From Paucimonas sp. (GTDB lineage: Bacteria > Pseudomonadota > Gammaproteobacteria > Burkholderiales > Burkholderiaceae_D), in the NCBI GenBank assembly GCA_028292545.1, contig JAQGMC010000033.1, positions 1-55,726 on the forward strand: 55,726 nt of DNA. Direction: 5' to 3'. Position numbers and translations under genes: made by a program. Positions within the stretch are counted from its first letter, which is position 1; each line of letters opens with the position of its first letter. Below are positions 52,998-55,726 of the stretch, one piece after another. The notes below the pieces were generated by a model. That model searched no databases. It was not told the DNA's origin and saw only the letters and a list, made by a program, of their open reading frames with translations.

Positions 52998-53891
52998 TCA
53001 CCAGTTCCCGGAGGCGCCGCCGCCATCGAATGAGCCGCCGCCGCCGGAGAAGCCGCCCCCGCCCCCTGAAAATCCACCGCCTCCCATGAAGCCGCCCGAG
53101 CCGCCAAGGCCGCCGCGCGTGCCCCAGCCGATGCCGCTGCCCAGTATCACGCCGGCCGAACGCCCCCAGCCATCGGAGCTGAAGCCGCGGCGGCCGCGCC
53201 GCATGCGCGAACGGATCGTCATGATGGCGATGAAGGCGAACAACAGGAAGGGAAGCCAGCCGGCGAGGCTGTCTTCATCGACTGCCGCATGCTTTTTTTG
53301 GTTGGCAGGCAATTGCTCGCGATCGACCACCGAAGCGATGGCTGACACACCAGCCGAGAGGCCCCCGTAGAAATCGTTTTGCCGGAAATGCGGCGCAATC
53401 ACGTCCTGCAGGATGCGCTTGGATTGCGCATCCGTCAGCGAACCCTGCACGCCGCGGCCGGCTTCAATGCGCAAGCGGCGCAGCGCCGGCGGATTGTCGG
53501 GCGCCACCAGCAGCAGCACGCCATCGTCGATGCCTTTGCGGCCCAGCTTCCAGGCGTCCGTCACCCGGATACTGTATTGCTCGATCGCTTCCGGCGCGGT
53601 GCTCTTGACCAGCAAGACCGCGATCTGGTTGCCGGTGCGTTCCTCATGTTCCTTCAATACCGCTTCGAGCTTGCTGCGCTCGTCCGGCCGCAGCATGCCA
53701 GCCTGGTCGGTGACGCGTGCCTGCAAGGCTGGCACCGCGACAAACTCCTGGGCCCGGGCCAGCGTGCCCAGCATCAGCATCAGCAGCGCAAACAAGGCGT
53801 GCAGAAGCAGAAGGCGCTTGTGCACTGGCGCTGCAAGAGCAAGCGCCTGGAGCTGGCCCGATCCGGGCATGGTCGTGGCGAGCGGGCTCAC
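52998..53891 (-). CDS. YgcG-like TPM-domain protein with glycine-rich tail
   Basis: A 297-residue exported protein. A membrane-targeting N-terminus (LLLLHALFALLMLMLGTLARA) precedes a periplasmic TPM domain (VTDQAGMLRPDERSKLEAVLKEHEERTG ... DGVLLLVAPDNPPALRRLRIEAGRGV). A transmembrane segment (LAGWLPFLLFAFIAIMTI) near 210-230 leads to a C-terminal tail of Gly/Ser repeats (GGGGFSGGGGGFSGGGGSF). This is the standard form of the LemA-associated TPM protein. The start overlaps the lemA stop by 4 bases. The true signal start could be an internal Met. Function unknown, probably envelope-linked. Confidence 0.88.
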   Translation of the reverse strand: MSPLATTMPGSGQLQALALAAPVHKRLLLLHALFALLMLMLGTLARAQEFVAVPALQARVTDQAGMLRPDERSKLEAVLKEHEERTGNQIAVLLVKSTAPEAIEQYSIRVTDAWKLGRKGIDDGVLLLVAPDNPPALRRLRIEAGRGVQGSLTDAQSKRILQDVIAPHFRQNDFYGGLSAGVSAIASVVDREQLPANQKKHAAVDEDSLAGWLPFLLFAFIAIMTIRSRMRRGRRGFSSDGWGRSAGVILGSGIGWGTRGGLGGSGGFMGGGGFSGGGGGFSGGGGSFDGGGASGNW

Positions 53892-54481
53892 TTGCCGAAA
53901 TTCACAGTCGGCGCATTCGAGATCGCCTTTTCATTTTCGACAGTGAAATTGGGCTTCACCTGGTAGCCGAAAGCCATGGCCGTCAGGTTGGTAGGAAAGC
54001 TGCGCGCCAGCACGTTGTAATCCCGCACCGAAGCGATATAACGCTGGCGCGCAACCGTGATGCGGTTTTCCGTGCCTTCGAGTTGCGATTGCAAGTCGCG
54101 GAAGCTGGCATCTGCCTTGAGTTGCGGATAATTTTCCGACACCACCATCAGCCGCGACAAGGCTTGCGTCAATTGGCCCTGGGCTTGCTGGAAGCGCTGG
54201 AAGGCGGCTGGATCGTTCAACACTTCGGGCGTCACCTGCATGCTGGTGGCCGAGGCGCGGGCGCGGGTCACGGCTTCCAGGGTTTCCCGTTCATGCGAGG
54301 CATAACCCTTGACGGTATTGACCAGGTTGGGCACCAGGTCGGCGCGGCGCTGGTACTGGTTGACGACTTCGCTCCAGGCCGCCTTGGTGGTTTCGTCCTT
54401 CCCCTGGAATTCGTTGTAGCCGCAGCCGGAAAGCAGCAGCCCCAAGGCAGCGAGGGCAAGCCAGTTCATCCATTTTTTCAT
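53888..54481 (-). CDS. lemA: LemA family lipoprotein
   Basis: A 197-residue LemA protein. The start at 54481 has a GGAGAA site and gives a lipoprotein signal MKKWMNWLALAALGLLLSGC with the lipidated cysteine C20. Long coiled helices follow (WSEVVNQYQRRADLVPNLVN, ERETLEAVTRARASA, FQQAQGQLTQALSRLMVVSENYPQLKA). LemA proteins form helical bundles at the membrane facing the periplasm, function unknown. It is the first gene of the lemA-TPM-TPM operon. Confidence 0.93.
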   Translation of the reverse strand: MKKWMNWLALAALGLLLSGCGYNEFQGKDETTKAAWSEVVNQYQRRADLVPNLVNTVKGYASHERETLEAVTRARASATSMQVTPEVLNDPAAFQRFQQAQGQLTQALSRLMVVSENYPQLKADASFRDLQSQLEGTENRITVARQRYIASVRDYNVLARSFPTNLTAMAFGYQVKPNFTVENEKAISNAPTVNFGK

Positions 54482-54514
54482 TCTGTTTTCTCCGGAAGTA
54501 AACTTATCAGCCAA

Positions 54515-55405
54515 TCAAGTGAGGGCCGCAGCCCGCCGTTTCAACAGCACGGCGCTCATGGCGACCAGTATCAGCAACATGGCCGCGTAATCCTGCCAGT
54601 GCGGCGTTTCACCCAGCGCCCAGGCGCCGGAAAATACGCCGAGCACCGGAATCATCATCACCGATACGCCGGACGCAACCGGCGGCAGCAAGCGCGCCAG
54701 CCGGAACCAGGCCACATGCACCAGGCCGAATATCACCAACCCGTTGTAGACGATCGCAGCCAGTTCAGCACCGGTGGGTGCGCGCCAGGCATCACGTTCC
54801 AGCACCACAGCCCCGACCAGCAGGGCAAGCGCAGTCAGCGCCATCATCCAGAAAGTCAGGCTGATGGTCGACATGTCGATCCTGGAGCGCTGGATCAGTA
54901 CCGTTCCATAACCCCAGGTAGCGGCGGCCAGCAATACGATGGCGCTGCCCAGCGGTTGCCCAGCCAGGCGCCCGAACTCGCTTGAGAGCAACAGCAGCGC
55001 GCCGCCCAGTGCGCAGGCAATGCCAAACCAGGCGCGGGCCGGCAGCCGGTCGCCGAAAAATACCAGCCCCGCCAGCACAGCCCATACCGGCATCGTATAG
55101 CCAAGTATGGCGGCGCGGCCTGACGAAAGCATGCGTACGCCGTAAACGATCAATGCATGCCAGACCAGCATATTGGGTATGGCCAGCCGGATCACCGGGC
55201 CGACCTGGTCCCGGCGCAGCGCCAGCGACAAGCCTTGCATGCGTGCTGCAAACCAGATCAGGGGCAGGCCGAGCAGCATGCCCAGAACCCGAAAAGTGAG
55301 CGGCGGGAATTCCTGCACGCCGATTTTCATGATGGGCCAGTTGATGCCCCAGGCCAGCGTGAGCAGGACGACCATTAGCCAGTCGCGGCGCGAGAGAGAA
55401 GTCAT
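54515..55405 (-). CDS. EamA-family (DMT) transporter
   Basis: A 296-residue drug/metabolite transporter with ten predicted transmembrane helices in two EamA repeats. The first is LMVVLLTLAWGINWPIMKIG to LFGDR-like VFFGDRLPARAW. The second is LLAAATWGYGTVLIQ to LGVFSGAWALGETPHWQDY. Such carriers export amino acids or metabolites, and the substrate is unknown. The start at 55405 is chosen before the first helix and has only a weak ribosome binding site. It lies 33 bases upstream of lemA in the same direction. Confidence 0.88.
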   Translation of the reverse strand: MTSLSRRDWLMVVLLTLAWGINWPIMKIGVQEFPPLTFRVLGMLLGLPLIWFAARMQGLSLALRRDQVGPVIRLAIPNMLVWHALIVYGVRMLSSGRAAILGYTMPVWAVLAGLVFFGDRLPARAWFGIACALGGALLLLSSEFGRLAGQPLGSAIVLLAAATWGYGTVLIQRSRIDMSTISLTFWMMALTALALLVGAVVLERDAWRAPTGAELAAIVYNGLVIFGLVHVAWFRLARLLPPVASGVSVMMIPVLGVFSGAWALGETPHWQDYAAMLLILVAMSAVLLKRRAAALT

Positions 55406-55565
55406 GCCGGCACGATAGCATGGCAGCCCAGCCCGGGTTTTGCGGCAAGTTCGAGGCCAGCAGCAGGCGCCCACGTTGCGCCGCTGACGCAAGCTACGCA
55501 AGCTACAATACGCTCCCCTGGCGCCGCCTCTGGCACGCCGCTCATACTACGAAGCGATTCCGACC

Positions 55566-55726
55566 TTGGGCTTTATTGAAAAACTGCAGGCCGCATGGAC
55601 CAGCCAGGATTCCATGCTGTGCGTAGGCCTGGATCCCGACCTGGCCCGGATCCCGGCCGAACTGCGCAATGCACCCGATGGCGTAGCCCGCTTTTGCATC
55701 GGCATGATCGATGCGACCGCCGACTA
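55566..55726 (+). CDS. pyrF: Orotidine 5'-phosphate decarboxylase (N-terminal part)
   Basis: PyrF makes UMP from OMP, the last pyrimidine step. The gene runs out of the window, leaving about 53 residues: GFIEKLQAAWTSQDSMLCVG, then LDPDLARIPAELR and the helix FCIGMIDATAD. The VGLDPD motif and this N-terminus are those of the longer (type 2) PyrF of about 270 residues found in Burkholderiales. The start is taken as TTG 55566 because no ATG or GTG lies in frame close upstream; the start is uncertain. Confidence 0.85.
   Translation, partial: MGFIEKLQAAWTSQDSMLCVGLDPDLARIPAELRNAPDGVARFCIGMIDATAD

Overview
The window is GC-rich chromosomal DNA of a betaproteobacterium. The gene order ubiG, ompA, gyrA, pheA, hisC, tyrA, aroA, cmk, rpsA, ihfB, lapA, lapB is the conserved Burkholderiales arrangement. 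The protein sequences and the company of MoxR/DUF58/TgpA genes, Bug-type binding proteins and groESL fit the Oxalobacteraceae (the Herbaspirillum side of the order) best. The species assignment is inference. I saw no rRNA, tRNA, CRISPR array, phage or transposase gene.

Layout. Positions 1-12.6 kb hold housekeeping genes: the start of ubiG, two tandem ompA-family genes, gyrA, then the aromatic amino acid run pheA-hisC-tyrA-aroA, and cmk-rpsA-ihfB, closed by two terminators. Positions 12.8-18.2 kb hold lapA-lapB (control of LPS synthesis), ugd and hldA (sugar nucleotide and heptose precursors), a ComEA-like HhH protein and cysM. serC (between gyrA and pheA) and hldD (before cysM) are usual members of this neighbourhood and are not here. 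Positions 18.3-25.9 kb hold a small HTH protein, a DUF1415 protein, an MFS carrier, a KaiC-like ATPase/hybrid histidine kinase operon and a lytic transglycosylase. Two FNR/ANR-type boxes lie in this stretch, one before the HTH gene and one before the kaiC-like operon. Positions 25.9-30 kb hold the moxR-DUF58-tgpA operon. Positions 30.1-34.7 kb hold an HDAC-like deacetylase, an acyl-CoA synthetase, the GTPase RbgA/YlqF and an enoyl-CoA hydratase-like protein that lacks the catalytic glutamates.

The most unusual region is 34.7-38.2 kb. A near-consensus HrpL-type promoter (GGAACC-N16-CTACATA) precedes a 35-codon ORF with a strong ribosome binding site. A 1007-residue protein of no recognised family follows, with a Ser/Thr/Pro-rich N-terminus, three hydrophobic regions and a Ser-rich tail. 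I read it as a candidate orphan type III secreted effector. Its 5' coding region also carries a C9 tract that could cause frame switching.

Positions 38.4-41.9 kb hold an MFS carrier and groESL, whose sigma70-like promoter abuts a CIRCE operator (HrcA control). Positions 42-51 kb look like an accessory catabolic cluster: a Bug-type binding protein, a UbiD-family decarboxylase, an ABC-type binding protein, a complete three-component cytochrome P450 system (CYP199-like P450, [2Fe-2S] ferredoxin, FAD reductase), an ornithine cyclodeaminase/mu-crystallin family protein and an SDR. Together they suggest oxidation and decarboxylation of an aromatic acid. Positions 51-55.7 kb hold dacB (PBP4), two TPM-domain proteins with LemA, an EamA carrier and the start of pyrF.
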